Source: Vulcanimicrobiota bacterium
GTDB lineage: Bacteria > Vulcanimicrobiota > Vulcanimicrobiia > Vulcanimicrobiales > Vulcanimicrobiaceae
DNA length: 6,578 nt
NCBI GenBank assembly: GCA_019245995.1
Contig: JAFAQW010000279.1
Location: forward strand, 1-6,578
Reading direction: 5' to 3'
Below the pieces are notes generated by a model, which did not search any database, was not told the origin of the DNA, and saw only the letters and a list, made by a program, of their open reading frames with translations. Made by a program: the position numbers and the translations under genes. Below, piece after piece: positions 6,057-6,578 of the stretch (its first letter is position 1; the number at the start of each line of letters is the position of its first letter).

Positions 6057-6578
6057 ATGCGCATTATCTCACGATGGACCGTGCCGGTGGGCATTATGTC
6101 GGCAGCGTTTCTTACCGCCTGCGCCGGCGGCGGCCCCGCTACCCCGGTCGGAACGAATCAAGCCTTGCCGTTGGTCAATGGCGGCGGTTATCAGCTCACG
6201 ACGATCGGCGCCCGAACCGACGCCACCTGTCCGAAGCAATTCACGGCCGGGTGCTTCACGTATTCCCTGTCGAAAGGGCTCAAGATCTCGTGGTGTTACG
6301 GGCCGAACAGCGATCCGTGCAGCACGACGCAGAACTACAAGTGGAGCGGTGACGTCTGCTTGGCCACATCGAAGGACTGCGATCCGATCGAGCAGTTGAC
6401 GGCAACCTGGAGCGGACCGTTCAAGTGCAAGCCGAAAGTTTGCACGAGCAAGGGGAAATATGAGCTCGACACGATCACCGCGGGCAAGACGCCGCCCAAG
6501 CCGACAAACAAGTACATCTACAAACAAGAGATCGACATCTGCGCTAAAAGTTGTTCCACGTACTACATCGGCATCAAC
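6057..6578 (+). CDS. Cysteine-rich secreted lipoprotein of unknown function, 3' end outside window
   Basis: 174 codons are present, open to the window edge. Residues 1-21 form a lipoprotein signal peptide: basic MRIISR, a hydrophobic stretch VPVGIMSAAF, then lipobox LTAC with the lipidated Cys at 22. A short flexible AGGGPATP linker follows. The mature part holds ten further cysteines (58, 66, 80, 88, 101, 108, 124, 129, 162, 166), enough for five disulfides, which fits an exported domain. Aromatic segments such as KISWCYGPNSDPC (76-88), YKWSGDVC (94-101), ATWSGPFKC (116-124) and KYIYKQEIDIC (152-162) alternate with Thr/Ser/Lys-rich stretches and suggest a beta-rich fold. I recognise no named domain. 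I recall similar unnamed lipoproteins from uncultured soil bacteria but cannot confirm this here. Start fixed by GGAGG at 6042. It follows the tRNA pair on the same strand but is likely a separate unit. The role could be cell-surface binding or a structural part; this is a guess. Confidence 0.85.
   Translation, partial: MRIISRWTVPVGIMSAAFLTACAGGGPATPVGTNQALPLVNGGGYQLTTIGARTDATCPKQFTAGCFTYSLSKGLKISWCYGPNSDPCSTTQNYKWSGDVCLATSKDCDPIEQLTATWSGPFKCKPKVCTSKGKYELDTITAGKTPPKPTNKYIYKQEIDICAKSCSTYYIGIN

Noticed and set aside
5791..6399. 202-codon open frame starting just before tRNA-Glu
   Set aside because: It reads straight through the complete tRNA-Glu and the hairpin region and overlaps the lipoprotein gene in another frame.
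6069..6527. 152-codon minus-strand open frame
   Set aside because: Antisense to the lipoprotein gene, which has a lipobox and a strong ribosome site; the antisense product is Arg-rich with no features.

Overview
The window is GC-rich bacterial chromosome (GC roughly 60% by eye) with dense genes, weak or absent Shine-Dalgarno sites on several genes, and tRNA genes without an encoded CCA. Its right end codes for a cysteine-rich lipoprotein of a style I associate, from memory only, with uncultured soil lineages such as Eremiobacterota/Vulcanimicrobiota (WPS-2). That placement is a low-confidence inference. Nothing here fixes the phylum.

Left arm, 1-5431, all on the minus strand. Read in the direction of transcription, the order is: (i) a nucleotidyltransferase of the mannose-1-phosphate guanylyltransferase type with a C-terminal left-handed beta-helix (5431 to 4340); (ii) a GT4 glycosyltransferase of the 'YPPRECGIATFT' type (4282 to 3089); (iii) a helical-toroid, six-hairpin-glycosidase-like protein whose open frame overlaps the end of the GT4 gene in a different frame (about 3045 to 2038); and (iv) a UvrD/PcrA superfamily 1 helicase whose C-terminus is cut off by the window edge (1970 to 1). 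The first three form a sugar module: one makes an activated sugar, one transfers it, and the third probably binds, trims or processes the glycan. The helicase lies 67 bases downstream on the same strand and may share the transcript, but has no evident functional link.

Centre, 5432-5715. This is a divergent region, visibly less GC-rich than its surroundings. It holds a candidate promoter for the sugar module and, on the plus strand, the wreck of a small HNH endonuclease gene. The N-terminal helix-turn-helix-like segment is joined by an internal deletion to the C-terminal zinc-binding tail, which carries a further frameshift.

Right arm, 5716-6578, plus strand. It contains tRNA-Gln(CUG) and tRNA-Glu(CUC), four bases apart, then a 191-base non-coding stretch with several GC-rich hairpins, and then the start of a secreted lipoprotein with ten mature-region cysteines after the lipid-anchor cysteine. 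That gene runs off the right edge.

No CRISPR array, insertion sequence, rRNA or complete defence system is visible. The points most worth checking are the GT4/toroid frame junction, the HNH remnant, the structured leader and the cysteine-rich lipoprotein.
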